A DNA stretch of 64,000 nt, taken from positions 5,596,501-5,660,500 of the forward strand of contig NZ_CP089538.1 of the NCBI RefSeq assembly GCF_021233055.1, in the 5' to 3' direction. The notes below the pieces were generated by a model. The model was given only the letters and a program-made list of their open reading frames with translations. It ran no database searches and was not told the DNA's origin. A program made the translations under genes and the position numbers. Position 1 is the first letter of the stretch. The number at the start of each line of letters is the position of its first letter. Positions 9,301 through 17,876 of the stretch are shown here, piece after piece. Source of the stretch: Spirosoma oryzicola (GTDB lineage: Bacteria > Bacteroidota > Bacteroidia > Cytophagales > Spirosomataceae).

Positions 9301-9397
9301 TGACTTCACCAGCGCAGAAGCAACTACGCCTGAAGAGTTCACTGCGAAAAAAGAGAAGAAAGCAAAAACTCCGCTTATTCGTCCATCGCAGTCATAG
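6326..9397 (+). CDS. secDF: Protein translocase subunit SecDF (fused)
   Basis: Inner-membrane, proton-motive-force-driven partner of SecYEG that helps pull exported proteins across the membrane. It is a SecD-SecF fusion of 1023 residues, usual for Bacteroidota. There is a first membrane helix at about 8-28, DLQGG at 82-86, then a large periplasmic region with a low-complexity Thr/Ser/Ala/Gln insert near 265-305. The SecD membrane domain carries AVDANVLIFERI at about 558-569. SecF begins near 665, with DFKGG at about 702-706 and GYSMNDTVVVFDRI at about 873-886. The tail is charged and Lys-rich. A textbook terminator follows. Confidence 0.97.
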   Translation: MQNRTGILILTGVIAAICIYFLSFTFVSRSIKADAEAYATNKQGQFDRAKEQRYLDSLWKEPVFLGSTLQEVTERELGLGLDLQGGMHVVLEVSPADILRSLSGNNRDPKFNEALKQAGEDQKTSNTSFVDLFANNFKKLAPDTKLATIFATSANRSKINFQSSDTEVRKLLNDEVNGAFGRAFQIIQARVDKFGVANPNIQRLPGSGRIQIELPGVDNPERIRRLLTGSAKLEFTEVYRLNELAPAIEGMGSYLLREETARKATAKASTPATGTTAQGNSLESQLAQGSKKDSTSKSDTAATSAQGTALTQLFLPVGQDQLGVYLKDTARANAVLNAPEVRSLFPADAVFAWDRKTFKATDGKEILPLYFLKKPGGRAPLEGDVITDATNDYDDRGRPEVTMNMNAEGARKWKSLTAANVGRPVAILLDNLVYTAPNVQNEIPNGRSSISGNFTVEETKDMSNVLKAGKLPAPTTIVEESVVGATLGSEAVSAGVLSSVVGILLVFGFVVFYYNRAGVIADIALLVNLFFLLGVMASLGAVLTMPGIAGIVLSIGMAVDANVLIFERIKEELELGKTFKQAVSDGFKNALPSIIDSNVTTFLTGIVLFIFGTGLILGFATTLIIGILTSLFAAIFITRLLLEYYIRNGKTLTFSSTWAKKLFADSDFDFVSRRKLYYTISSVIIGAGIISVLFRGFGLGVDFKGGRSYVVRFEKAITTDDVRNSLEGVLGASPEVKTYGGTGIGANQVKVTTSYLVDDNSAGADKRAEATIYKGLSSLKGNPAHIESSQKVGPTIAYDILTSALWSILLAVAVVFVYILIRFKKLAFGYGAVVAMFHDVLIILAIFSIFNGLLPFSLDVDQAFVGALLTIMGYSMNDTVVVFDRIREYLNENRGKKESIPTIINNALNSTLSRTAVTGFSTILVLLVLFIFGGETIRGFSFAMLIGVIVGTYSSLFVATPIVVDALSNDQEKDNGTPTTIEKKTGFDAIPADFTSAEATTPEEFTAKKEKKAKTPLIRPSQS

Positions 9398-9411
9398 TAA
9401 ATTGAGTCACC

Positions 9412-9447
9412 AAAAAGCCGAACAGTTTTGACGCTGTTCGGCTTTTT
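9412..9447 (+). terminator. Rho-independent terminator after secDF
   Basis: A 14-bp stem AAAAAGCCGAACAG (9412-9425), an 8-base loop, and the complement ending in TTTTT (9434-9447), 15 bases after the stop. Confidence 0.85.
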
Positions 9448-9540
9448 CTGGTTCATATTTGATTATTCATTATCTTTCCTCGCGCTTTAGCCTAAGAATC
9501 TTTTTCTGAAAGCCGTAATCACCAAACTCTATTTTCCTGT

Positions 9541-11037
9541 ATGGAAACCAAACTAAAACCAGTTAATACCAGCATAATGCGCAAAAAGCCGTTATCGGCC
9601 TATGCCGCAGATATGCAAAAGAGTGAGCTTAAGCGCGTCCTAACCCGTTGGGGGCTGACATCGCTGGGTATCGGAGCGGTTATTGGAGGTGGCGTTTTTG
9701 TATTGACAGGAATCGCTGCCAACCAGTGGGCTGGTCCCGCTCTGGTGCTGTCTTTTATGATGGCCGGCGTAGCCTGTACATTCGCGGCTCTTTGCTACGC
9801 CGAGTTTGCTTCTATCTTGCCGGTAGAAGGTTCGGCATACGCTTATTCATATGGCACAGTAGGCGAAATTTTTGCTTGGTTTATCGGGTGGAACCTTGTC
9901 TTGGAATACATGATGGGAGCTACGACAGTAGCCGTTAGCTGGTCGGGTTATTTCGAAAAATTACTTCATCTGTTCCACATAGAACCCCCTTTGTGGTTGA
10001 TGAACGACCCCGTCACAGCTCACGAAAAGGCGGATGCGCTACGAGCCGCCGGTCAGGCCATCCCTGATTTTACGTTTGCCATGAACCTGCCCGCTTTTCT
10101 CATTGTGTGGGTCGTTACCTATATCCTGGTAAAAGGCATTAAAGAAGCAGCTAGTACAAACAATCTGATCGTCATTGTAAAAGTAGCGGTGGTTATCTTC
10201 GTAATCGTTGTTGGCGCTTTTTACATTGATACGACGAACTGGACTCCGTTTATTCCCGAAGCGGTTATGAAAGAAGGACAGCAGCACTACGGCTTCAATG
10301 GTATTGTGACTGCCGCCAGTATCGTCTTCTTCGCCTACATCGGTTTCGACGCGGTATCTACGCAGGCCGGTGAAGCTATCAATCCTCGTAAAGACGTTCC
10401 GTTCGCTATCATCGCTTCGCTGATCATCTGTACGATTCTGTATATCCTTGTAACGCTGGTCCTGACGGGTATGGTCCGTTATGATAACCTCGACCTGAAA
10501 GCTCCCGTTGCTCAGGCATTCGCGGATATTGGCTTAACATGGGCTGTTTATATCATCACGATAGCCGCTATCGGTGGTCTGACTTCCGTAATGCTGGTGA
10601 TGATGCTCGGCCAGACCCGGATTTTCCTGGGCATGGCTAAAGATGGCCTTTTGCCTAAAGGATTATTTGCCGCTATCCATCCGACCTTCAAAACACCCTG
10701 GAAAAGTACGATTCTGGTAGGTGGTATTGTTTCTATCGTTGCCGCCCTGACTCCTATCGACAAAGTATCTGAATTGTGTAGTTCAGGAACGCTCTTAGCG
10801 TTTGCTATGATTTGCGGAGCCGTATGGCTGCTACGTGTTCGCGAGCCGAATCTGGAGCGGCCTTACAAAACACCAGCTCTGCCGGTTGTAGCTACGCTGG
10901 GTATTCTGGCAAACTTATACCTGATGTGGAACCTGCGCGTTGACACCAAAATTGCCTTTTTGGTATGGGGCGCTTTAGGTCTGATTGTTTACTTCCTGTA
11001 CAGCCGCAAGCACAGTAACTTAAACAATCCAGAGTAA
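9541..11037 (+). CDS. APC-superfamily amino-acid permease (cationic amino-acid transporter type)
   Basis: Polytopic inner-membrane secondary transporter with about 12 or more predicted helices in 498 residues. The first helix carries GIGAVIGGGVFVLTG at about residues 41-55, the glycine-rich substrate-site motif of the APC family, followed by CYAEFASILPVEGSAYAYSY. A later segment FAYIGFDAVSTQAGEAINP is typical of the CAT/YfnA-like branch. Amino-acid uptake is likely; specificity is not predictable. It stands as its own unit between terminators. Confidence 0.88.
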   Translation: METKLKPVNTSIMRKKPLSAYAADMQKSELKRVLTRWGLTSLGIGAVIGGGVFVLTGIAANQWAGPALVLSFMMAGVACTFAALCYAEFASILPVEGSAYAYSYGTVGEIFAWFIGWNLVLEYMMGATTVAVSWSGYFEKLLHLFHIEPPLWLMNDPVTAHEKADALRAAGQAIPDFTFAMNLPAFLIVWVVTYILVKGIKEAASTNNLIVIVKVAVVIFVIVVGAFYIDTTNWTPFIPEAVMKEGQQHYGFNGIVTAASIVFFAYIGFDAVSTQAGEAINPRKDVPFAIIASLIICTILYILVTLVLTGMVRYDNLDLKAPVAQAFADIGLTWAVYIITIAAIGGLTSVMLVMMLGQTRIFLGMAKDGLLPKGLFAAIHPTFKTPWKSTILVGGIVSIVAALTPIDKVSELCSSGTLLAFAMICGAVWLLRVREPNLERPYKTPALPVVATLGILANLYLMWNLRVDTKIAFLVWGALGLIVYFLYSRKHSNLNNPE

Positions 11038-11071
11038 CAAGTCTGCGTATTTAATAACTGATAAGCAGTAC

Positions 11072-11108
11072 AAACCGCTCCTGACCCCGTGTCAGGAGCG
11101 GTTTTTTT
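11072..11108 (+). terminator. Rho-independent terminator after the permease
   Basis: A perfect 14-bp stem AAACCGCTCCTGAC (11072-11085), a 5-base loop, the complement at 11091-11104, and a T run through 11108. A possible GTG start for the next gene at 11089 falls inside this hairpin, which argues for the ATG at 11143. Confidence 0.9.
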
Positions 11109-11142
11109 ATGGATCAATCAAGGATTGAGTAATTTTACGCCC

Positions 11143-11946
11143 ATGAGTGGACAGGAGTTGGCAGGATATGCATCAGCTTTGCTAGTGGGACTAGTTATTG
11201 GTCTGGCGGGGGGCGGGGGTTCTATATTAACCGTTCCTATTTTTGTTTACGTATTTGGTATTCCAACAGTACTGGCTACGACTTATTCACTGTTCGTCGT
11301 TGGCGCAACGTCATTGGTCGGTTCTATCCATCACATCTGGCAAAAGCGCGTAGACATGCGCGTAACCGCAGCTTTTGCCTTACCGTCCTTTGTTTCGATC
11401 TATCTAAGCCGCCGTTTCCTGGTTCCGGCCTTGCCAGATCCCTTGCTTCAGATCAACGATTTCGTATTACCAAAAAGTAAGGCTATCCTATACTTTTTTG
11501 CCGTCGTTATGCTTCTCGCGGCTCGCGCGATGATTCGAAGCACTCGGCCCGAGCAAGGTGAAGCCGCCGACGGAAAACCTCGTTATCTTTCTCTTTCACT
11601 CGATGGACTAGCCGTTGGCCTATTGACAGGTACCATTGGTGCGGGCGGTGGCTTTCTGATTGTACCGATGCTTGTTTTGCTGGCCGGTCTACCCATTCAC
11701 CGAGCTGTAGCCACGTCCATTCTGATCATTGCGATCAATTCATTCGTTGGCTTTGCCGGTGATATACACCATACCGATCTGGACTGGAATTTTCTGCTAC
11801 CGTTTACGGGTTTATCCATTATTGGCATTTTCGCAGGCATGTACTTTTCGCGCTTTGTTGCCCCCGACCGCCTGAAAAAAGGATTTGGGTGGTTTGTGCT
11901 GATCGTTGCCTGTTACATGATTTTGAAAGAGTTATCTACTGTATAA
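11143..11946 (+). CDS. TauE/SafE-family sulfite/anion exporter
   Basis: Integral inner-membrane protein of 267 residues. It has the two-half layout of the TauE/SafE family: [18 protein letters not shown] near the N-terminus and the matching [20 protein letters not shown] in the second half, each followed by hydrophobic helices. Family members export sulfite, sulfoacetate or other small anions. It is followed 31 bp later by a metallo-beta-lactamase/rhodanese protein, a pairing that suggests shared work in sulfur oxidation or persulfide detoxification. The ATG at 11143 is chosen because the longer frame starts inside a terminator stem. Confidence 0.85.
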   Translation: MSGQELAGYASALLVGLVIGLAGGGGSILTVPIFVYVFGIPTVLATTYSLFVVGATSLVGSIHHIWQKRVDMRVTAAFALPSFVSIYLSRRFLVPALPDPLLQINDFVLPKSKAILYFFAVVMLLAARAMIRSTRPEQGEAADGKPRYLSLSLDGLAVGLLTGTIGAGGGFLIVPMLVLLAGLPIHRAVATSILIIAINSFVGFAGDIHHTDLDWNFLLPFTGLSIIGIFAGMYFSRFVAPDRLKKGFGWFVLIVACYMILKELSTV

Positions 11947-11977
11947 TTAGTCGGTAAGCGACGTACTAGTTAAGGCT

Positions 11978-13381
11978 ATGGTTATTGAACAACTTTATAC
12001 GGGCTGTCTGGCGCAGGGAGCTTATTATATCGAGAGTAATGGAGAAGCAGCGATTATTGACCCGCTTCGCGAAACGTCTCCTTACATCCGTAAAGCGGAA
12101 AAAGACGGAGCACTTATTAAATACGTCTTCGAGACGCACTTCCACGCAGATTTCGTGTCGGGACATTTAGATCTGGCCCAAAAAACGGGCGCAACCATTG
12201 TGTACGGGCCAAATGCCAAGACCAGTTATGAGGCTTATCACGCGCAGGACGGCGAATTGTTCAAGTTAGGTAACGTTCAGATCAAAGTACTCCACACACC
12301 GGGGCATACAACCGAATCGACGACGTATCTGCTCATCGACGAAGCAGGAAAAGACCACGCTATTTTTACGGGCGATACGCTATTTATTGGTGATGTCGGT
12401 CGGCCAGACCTGGCCATTAAAGCTAACCTGACGGAACACGATCTGGCAAGTATGCTTTACGACAGCCTGCACAATAAGATCATGCCACTGGCCGACGACG
12501 TTATTGTGTATCCGGCGCACGGAGCCGGTTCGGCTTGTGGTAAAAACATGAGTAAGGAAACGACCGATACGCTGGGCAATCAAAAACGATTCAATTACGC
12601 CCTACGCGCCAAATCGAAGGCGGAATTTATTGAGCAGGTTCTTACTGGTCTGACGGCGGCTCCGGCTTATTTCGCGGAGAATGCCCGATTGAACAAAGAA
12701 GGCTACGAAAGTCTTGACCGAGTTCTTCAACGAGGTAGCCACGCGCTTTCGGCGGATGCTTTCGAGGTTGCCGTTAATGAAACCGGAGCGCTGGTTCTCG
12801 ATGTTCGCAATGCCGTTGATTTTGCCAATGGGTTTATTCCAAATTCGATTAATATTGGCTTGAATGGTCAGTTTGCCCCCTGGGTCGGCGCGTTGATACC
12901 AGACCTTAAGCAGCCCATTGCCCTACTAACACCAGCGGAATTAGAACAGGAAACAATCGTCCGGCTAGCGCGTGTCGGCTACGACAATTGTATCGGCTAC
13001 CTCGATGGCGGTTTTGATACCTGGAAGAAGGCCGGTAAAGAAATTGATTCCATTGAGTCGATTTCGGCAGAGGAGTTTGCGGACCGGTGGCAGGCCAATC
13101 CAGCAATTACAGTGGTTGACGTTCGTAAACCAGGCGAATTTGAAACTGAGCATATTGAAGGGGCTCGAAACCTACCGCTTGATTACTTCAGCGATTATAT
13201 GACCGAAATCAAGCGCGAGCAGCCTGTTTACGTTCATTGCGCGGGTGGCTATAGGTCTATGGTTGCCAATTCTATCTTGAAATCGCGCGGATTCGACAAT
13301 GTTGTCAATGTAGAGGGTGGCTTGACGGCCATCAAAAAAACAAGTGTGCCGGTTAATGCTGAAGCAGACGCGGCTCATTAA
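11978..13381 (+). CDS. Metallo-beta-lactamase fold protein with two rhodanese domains
   Basis: A 467-residue protein of the persulfide dioxygenase/sulfurtransferase type. The N-terminal domain (about 1-250) has THFHADF (H54, H56, D58), HTPGH with H110, TGDTLFIGDVGRPD with D133, and PAHG with H181, as in ETHE1-like enzymes. A first rhodanese-like domain (about 260-350) has no catalytic cysteine at its expected loop. The second (about 365-455) has an intact HCAGGYRS with Cys421. Likely role: oxidation or transfer of sulfane sulfur from glutathione persulfide-like substrates, in the cytoplasm. It probably shares a transcript with the upstream exporter, which could remove the sulfite formed. Confidence 0.88.
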   Translation: MVIEQLYTGCLAQGAYYIESNGEAAIIDPLRETSPYIRKAEKDGALIKYVFETHFHADFVSGHLDLAQKTGATIVYGPNAKTSYEAYHAQDGELFKLGNVQIKVLHTPGHTTESTTYLLIDEAGKDHAIFTGDTLFIGDVGRPDLAIKANLTEHDLASMLYDSLHNKIMPLADDVIVYPAHGAGSACGKNMSKETTDTLGNQKRFNYALRAKSKAEFIEQVLTGLTAAPAYFAENARLNKEGYESLDRVLQRGSHALSADAFEVAVNETGALVLDVRNAVDFANGFIPNSINIGLNGQFAPWVGALIPDLKQPIALLTPAELEQETIVRLARVGYDNCIGYLDGGFDTWKKAGKEIDSIESISAEEFADRWQANPAITVVDVRKPGEFETEHIEGARNLPLDYFSDYMTEIKREQPVYVHCAGGYRSMVANSILKSRGFDNVVNVEGGLTAIKKTSVPVNAEADAAH

Positions 13382-13417
13382 TTTCTGATAGTTTCATTAA
13401 GTGGTACTCTCTTAACA

Positions 13418-13777
13418 TTACTGATTAGGATTGTCATCGATGCCCAGACGTGGCAGAGCAGGGTTCAATACGCGAGCTACTATTTTTATCCGGAAAACCT
13501 TCGTTCCTGCCACGTCGAAATCACAGCTGTAAAACTCTCGCTGTTTGATACCCCGATAAACAGCAGTATAGTTTACCTTGGGCGGCCAGTTTGTTATGGC
13601 TAGTTCAGCCGTTATCGCATCAACGGCTTTGCGAAGATTTGAAAAAAAGATCACACTGGTTTCCCGTTGTCGAATTGCGTTCAGTGAGCCGATATGCTGA
13701 ATCGTAACTTCATATATAATTCGGCCTGTTGGCCTGATTTTAGACTCTTTTTCAGCTTTTTCTTCCAAACTCTTCAT
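13418..13777 (-). CDS. Hypothetical protein, 119 residues
   Basis: No family recognised. The chain starts with a Lys/Glu-rich stretch and then looks like one small soluble alpha/beta domain (IIYEVTIQHIGSLNAIR, then VIFFSNLRKAVDAI, KVNYTAVYRGIKQREFYSCDF, KVFRIKIVARVL). No signal peptide or membrane helix is evident. It lies antisense to the region downstream of the rhodanese gene, whose nearest clear plus-strand terminator is beyond this gene at 13871-13902. The ATG at 13777 opens a clean frame. Confidence concerns gene reality, not function. Confidence 0.6.
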   Translation of the reverse strand: MKSLEEKAEKESKIRPTGRIIYEVTIQHIGSLNAIRQRETSVIFFSNLRKAVDAITAELAITNWPPKVNYTAVYRGIKQREFYSCDFDVAGTKVFRIKIVARVLNPALPRLGIDDNPNQ

Positions 13778-13870
13778 TATCTCAACTATTATGATAAATT
13801 ATTTAACTATTTTCCAAGACCTAAACTTTTCACTGAGTGCATGTGTTTTACCTACAACTAAGCGATAATG

Positions 13871-13902
13871 AGCCTATCTGACGAACCAGATAGGCTTTTT
13901 TT
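13871..13902 (+). terminator. Terminator with no gene immediately upstream on its strand
   Basis: A 10-bp stem AGCCTATCTG (13871-13880), a 6-base loop, the complement at 13887-13896, then a T run to 13902. The nearest plus-strand gene ends at 13381, with a minus-strand gene in between, so it could end a long 3' UTR of the rhodanese transcript or a small RNA from about 13780-13870. Confidence 0.75.
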
Positions 13903-13914
13903 GTGAGTTATTCT

Positions 13915-13960
13915 AAAAAGGAAAGAGCATTGCTATCACCAGCAATGCTCTTTCCTTTTT
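13915..13960 (-). terminator. Terminator after pdhB
   Basis: A perfect 20-bp inverted repeat with AAAAAGGAAAGAGCATTGCT at 13915-13934, a 6-base loop and the complement at 13941-13960. Read leftward it follows the pdhB stop by 19 bases and ends in a T run. It also works in the other direction. Confidence 0.85.
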
Positions 13961-13979
13961 AGATAGTTTAGCCGTCAAA

Positions 13980-14960
13980 TTACTTCTTGTACATTACCGA
14001 CTCAACAGCTTGCAGCGTACGTTTTACGTTTGGCAGAATGGCTTCGATCAGGGTTGGCGCGTAAGGAAGTGGTAAATCCATGCTGTTAACCCGAATGACC
14101 GGCGCATCTAGGTAATCGAACGCGTTCCGTTGAATGTTATAAGTCAGTTCTGACGAGATCGCCGACAGCGGCCATGCTTCTTCAACAATGACACAACGGT
14201 TCGTTTTCTTCACCGAGTTGATAATGGTTGCGTAGTCGATTGGCCGAACCGAACGTAGGTCAATCACTTCCGCAGAAACGCCGTTCTTGGCCAGTTCTTC
14301 CGCAGCAGCCAGGGCCACTTTCATGATCTTACCGAACGATACAATCGTAACGTCGTTACCTTCACGAACGATATTGGCTTGGCCAATCGGAATCAGATAC
14401 TCTTCTTCCGGCACTTGCCCTTTGTCGCCGTACATCAACTCCGACTCCATGAAAATGACGGGATCATTATCACGAATGGACGATTTTAGCAACCCTTTTG
14501 CATCGTAAGGGTTCGATGGAACGACAACTTTCAGACCGGGCGTGTTGGCAAACCAGTTCTCAAAGTTCTGTGAGTGCTGGCTCGATAGCATTCCGGCATT
14601 GCCCGTAGGTCCCCGAAACACAATCGGGCAGGAATATTGCCCGCCCGACATCGACATTACTTTAGCCGCTGAGTTAATGACCTGGTCAATCGCTACCAGC
14701 GAAAAGTTGAAGGTCATGAATTCAATAATGGGGCGGAGACCGTTCATGGCCGAGCCGACGCCAATACCAGCGAAGCCTAATTCGGCGATGGGCGTATCGA
14801 TAACCCGTTCTGGACCAAATTCGTCCAGCATTCCCTGACTGACTTTATAAGCACCGTTGTATTCGGCTACTTCTTCGCCCATCAGATACACTTTCGAATC
14901 CCGGCGCATTTCTTCCGACATGGCCTCCCGCAGGGCTTCGCGGAACTGTATTTCTCTCAT
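13980..14960 (-). CDS. pdhB: Pyruvate dehydrogenase E1 component, beta subunit
   Basis: Beta subunit of the thiamine-diphosphate-dependent alpha2beta2 E1 enzyme that decarboxylates pyruvate to feed acetyl-CoA synthesis. MREIQFREALREAMSEEM, the TPP-site region LMGEEVAEYNGAYKVSQG, DTPIAELGFAGIGVGSAM and FRGPTGNAG are typical of the family, as is the C-terminal transketolase domain (TIVSFGKIMKVALAAAEEL, then VIDLRSVRPID). Length (326) is normal. The alpha subunit and E2/E3 genes are not in this window. A possible -7 box TAATTTTG lies on its strand at 15038-15045. Confidence 0.94.
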   Translation of the reverse strand: MREIQFREALREAMSEEMRRDSKVYLMGEEVAEYNGAYKVSQGMLDEFGPERVIDTPIAELGFAGIGVGSAMNGLRPIIEFMTFNFSLVAIDQVINSAAKVMSMSGGQYSCPIVFRGPTGNAGMLSSQHSQNFENWFANTPGLKVVVPSNPYDAKGLLKSSIRDNDPVIFMESELMYGDKGQVPEEEYLIPIGQANIVREGNDVTIVSFGKIMKVALAAAEELAKNGVSAEVIDLRSVRPIDYATIINSVKKTNRCVIVEEAWPLSAISSELTYNIQRNAFDYLDAPVIRVNSMDLPLPYAPTLIEAILPNVKRTLQAVESVMYKK

Positions 14961-15388
14961 CCTGAATCGGTTGATTTCGTTTTATGTTACTCCCGATAAC
15001 CTAACGGCTTTGGGGAACATTCGCTTAAAAAACTGATCAAAATTAGACAAAATGCCCTGATTCGTCAAATGATCGTTGACAGCTTCGCGCAATATCCGAT
15101 AAAGAGTTTCATTCAGCTTCTGCTAAATAACGGAAATGATGCAACCAGCGTCCTGCTTTCTGCATCATTGGATTGAATCTACCCATCCGATTCAGAGCTC
15201 TTTATGCTTACCACCGGCTTGATTTACATGATTTCTACTACCGCTTATTGCGCAATGACAACGCTTTTCAGGGCTGATCAACCATTCATAAAACTGTTAA
15301 ATTTTCCTAACAACATACTGTCTTCCTTTACCTCCGCTTAGCTTTACCTCATTAGGCACTGATACCTAAACTATTACCTTCTCCCTTC
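14961..15388. other. 428-bp divergent intergenic region between pdhB and the TonB-linked protein
   Basis: It must hold promoters for both divergent genes. Visible are a candidate -7 box TAATTTTG on the minus strand (15038-15045) and an inverted repeat, AATGATGCA at 15135-15143 and TGCATCATT at 15161-15169, 17 bases apart. A weaker box TAGCTTTA sits at 15339-15346 on the plus strand. No ORF or RNA gene was seen. Confidence 0.45.
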
Positions 15389-17818
15389 ATGAAAAACCTA
15401 TTCTTATTCTTACTTTTTTTCGTGCCTCTACTTACGATTGGCCAATCCAATCCGGGGCGCGTTACGGGTTCGTTAGCGGACTCAACGACCACGAAATCGA
15501 TTCCTTTTGCGACAGTAGCGCTACAGACCAGCGACAGTAAAATTGTCTCCGGCGTCACAACCGACGACCAGGGAGCTTTTGTTCTTGACAAAGTGGCTAC
15601 CGGCGTTTACAAAGTAGTGATTTCCTTTGTCGGGTACCGCACCAAGACGATTGAAAAAATTGCTGTCACCTCGGAAAAGCCTGTCATCAATCTGGGAAAA
15701 ATCGTGGTGTCACCCGATAGCCGCAATCTTAGTGAAGTTAACGTAGTCGGTCAGAAAGCCCTGGTAGAAGATAAGGGCGACCGACTGGTTTACAACGCCG
15801 AACGAGACGCGTCAAATACGGGCGGAACGGCAGTGGATGTACTGCGAAAAGCACCGATGCTTACGGTTGATCTGGATGGCAATCTAAAAATGCGAGGTAG
15901 CGGCAATATAAAAGTGCTGGTGAATGGCAAACCGTCGTCGATTATGGCCCGGAACCTGGCCGATGCACTCAAGCAAATGCCCGCTAACATTATAAAATCC
16001 GTTGAGGTTATTACCAGCCCCGGCGCTAAATACGATGCCGAAGGGTCAGCGGGTGTCATCAATATCATCACCAAGAAAGGCGTACAGGGCACCAATGGCA
16101 CGGTTAACGTCACGGGTGGGAATCTGAATCGTTCGTTGGGTGGTAATTTGAACGTCAAAGGCAAAAAACTTGGTCTGGCAATCTCGCTGAACGGTTATCA
16201 GTATCGAAATATCGCTGAAAACAACAGTGTCCGGACGGCATTGACGGATGGCCAGCCAACCAGTGTTCTCAATCAAAGCACTTACCGGGACAACACGGGC
16301 ACGGGCGGTTACGGCGAAATGAGCTTTGATTACGACCCTGACTCCACCAACCGCATCAACTTCTCGGCCAACGCCTGGGGCGGCAACTTTCCAATGAATA
16401 GTACGCTCGACAGCCGTCTGACGGATCCGCAAGGTGCCGTAATCCAGCAATACCATCGTGATATTAAGTTTCGTAATCCGTACGGTAACTCGGAGTTTAA
16501 CCTCGGCTGGACGAAGTCATTCAAAAAATCCGGGCAGGAACTTTCTGTTCTAACGCAGTACGCCCGGATGCCCGACAACTACTATTACACCATTACGCAA
16601 AACGATATGCAGTCGGAGGTGCCGACTTACCTGGAACGCAGCACGAACCTCAGCCGCAACAACGAGTATACGTTCCAGACCGATTACGCGCATCCCTTTA
16701 CGGCCCGTACCAAACGGGATACGCTTACGATCAAGGCCGAAGTCGGGGCAAAAACAATCCTGCGCGGCATCGGTAGCGAGTTTGTTATTGAACAAGCGTT
16801 GACAGGCATGGAAAGTAGTTATGCCATTGACCCTAACCGTTCGAATGAGTTTACCTACGATCAGCAGGTAATGGCGGGCTACGCATCCTTAAAGATCGAT
16901 TCGAAACGAAAATGGAACCTGACGGCCGGAACCCGGCTCGAACATACCAGTATCCAGGGCGACTTTGTAACGACGAAGAGCCGGTTTACCAATCAGTATC
17001 AGAACCTGATTCCGAGCTTTACACTCGCCAAAACACTGAAGGACAAGCACACGTTCAAGGTAAGCTACACCCAACGAATTTCGCGGCCGCTGATCTGGTA
17101 CTTAAATCCGTACCGTAATTACAGTGATCCAAAGAATGTTCAGACAGGTAACCCATACCTGAATCCTGAGCTCACCCACGCCACTGAATTGTCGTACAAT
17201 ACCTTTGGCAAAGAAGGTATGTCGTTCAACGCTGCTCTTTTCTGGCGGCAGACGAACAACTCCATTGAGTGGCTCTCGACGGTTGATGCGCAGGGCGCAG
17301 CGTTATCATCTCCCCAGAATATCGGTCGGAATGCCAGCTACGGTGCTAACGTAAACCTCACGCTACAACCTAATAAAAACTTTAATCTGAGCATCGGCAG
17401 CGACCTTACCTACGTCGATCTGACAAGTGTAGCGCTCAACCAGCGTACCAATGGCTGGGTATGGAGCACAACGCCGAACGCGTCTTATAAACTACCGAAA
17501 GACTTAACCATCCAAGCGAACGGCTACGTTGGTTCGGGCTGGATCTCGCTTCAAAGCCGCAACTCAGGCTGGTACTATTACGGGATATCGGCCAAGAAAG
17601 AGTTGATGGACAAAAAAGTTACGCTGACCCTAAATCTGAATAACCCCTTCAACCGAAGCGTCAAAATAACGGGTGACCAGTTTGCGCCTTCGTTTACGGC
17701 GCAGAACACCTCTCTTTTCGTAAACCGCTCATTCCGCCTGACGCTTAACTACAAATTCGGCCAGATGAGTTCGGGAGGGAAACAGAGCCGGAAAATTAGC
17801 AATGACGATAAGAAGTAG
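15389..17818 (+). CDS. TonB-dependent receptor-like outer-membrane beta-barrel protein
   Basis: An 809-residue outer-membrane protein. A signal peptide (about 1-19, ending near TIGQ) leads into a carboxypeptidase-regulatory-like beta-sandwich (about 23-110). A plug-like region follows, with LRKAPMLTVDLDGNLKMRGSGNIKVL-type sequence split around residues 150-180 and IIKSVEVITSPGAKYDAEGSAGVINI-type sequence near 200-225. The rest is a long C-terminal barrel rich in alternating aromatic residues. The pattern fits the 'outer membrane beta-barrel family' branch of TonB-linked proteins, which lack a SusD partner. None is adjacent here. Ligand unknown. A terminator follows directly. Confidence 0.88.
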   Translation: MKNLFLFLLFFVPLLTIGQSNPGRVTGSLADSTTTKSIPFATVALQTSDSKIVSGVTTDDQGAFVLDKVATGVYKVVISFVGYRTKTIEKIAVTSEKPVINLGKIVVSPDSRNLSEVNVVGQKALVEDKGDRLVYNAERDASNTGGTAVDVLRKAPMLTVDLDGNLKMRGSGNIKVLVNGKPSSIMARNLADALKQMPANIIKSVEVITSPGAKYDAEGSAGVINIITKKGVQGTNGTVNVTGGNLNRSLGGNLNVKGKKLGLAISLNGYQYRNIAENNSVRTALTDGQPTSVLNQSTYRDNTGTGGYGEMSFDYDPDSTNRINFSANAWGGNFPMNSTLDSRLTDPQGAVIQQYHRDIKFRNPYGNSEFNLGWTKSFKKSGQELSVLTQYARMPDNYYYTITQNDMQSEVPTYLERSTNLSRNNEYTFQTDYAHPFTARTKRDTLTIKAEVGAKTILRGIGSEFVIEQALTGMESSYAIDPNRSNEFTYDQQVMAGYASLKIDSKRKWNLTAGTRLEHTSIQGDFVTTKSRFTNQYQNLIPSFTLAKTLKDKHTFKVSYTQRISRPLIWYLNPYRNYSDPKNVQTGNPYLNPELTHATELSYNTFGKEGMSFNAALFWRQTNNSIEWLSTVDAQGAALSSPQNIGRNASYGANVNLTLQPNKNFNLSIGSDLTYVDLTSVALNQRTNGWVWSTTPNASYKLPKDLTIQANGYVGSGWISLQSRNSGWYYYGISAKKELMDKKVTLTLNLNNPFNRSVKITGDQFAPSFTAQNTSLFVNRSFRLTLNYKFGQMSSGGKQSRKISNDDKK

Positions 17819-17846
17819 CGGGTTGCTATCCATACAACTCATTGGC

Positions 17847-17876
17847 AAGGCCGACGTAGCGACGTCGGCCTTTTTT
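17847..17876 (+). terminator. Terminator after the TonB-linked protein
   Basis: An 11-bp stem AAGGCCGACGT (17847-17857), loop AGCG, complement to 17872 and T run to 17876. Its right edge touches the stop of the converging kinase-like gene. Confidence 0.85.
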
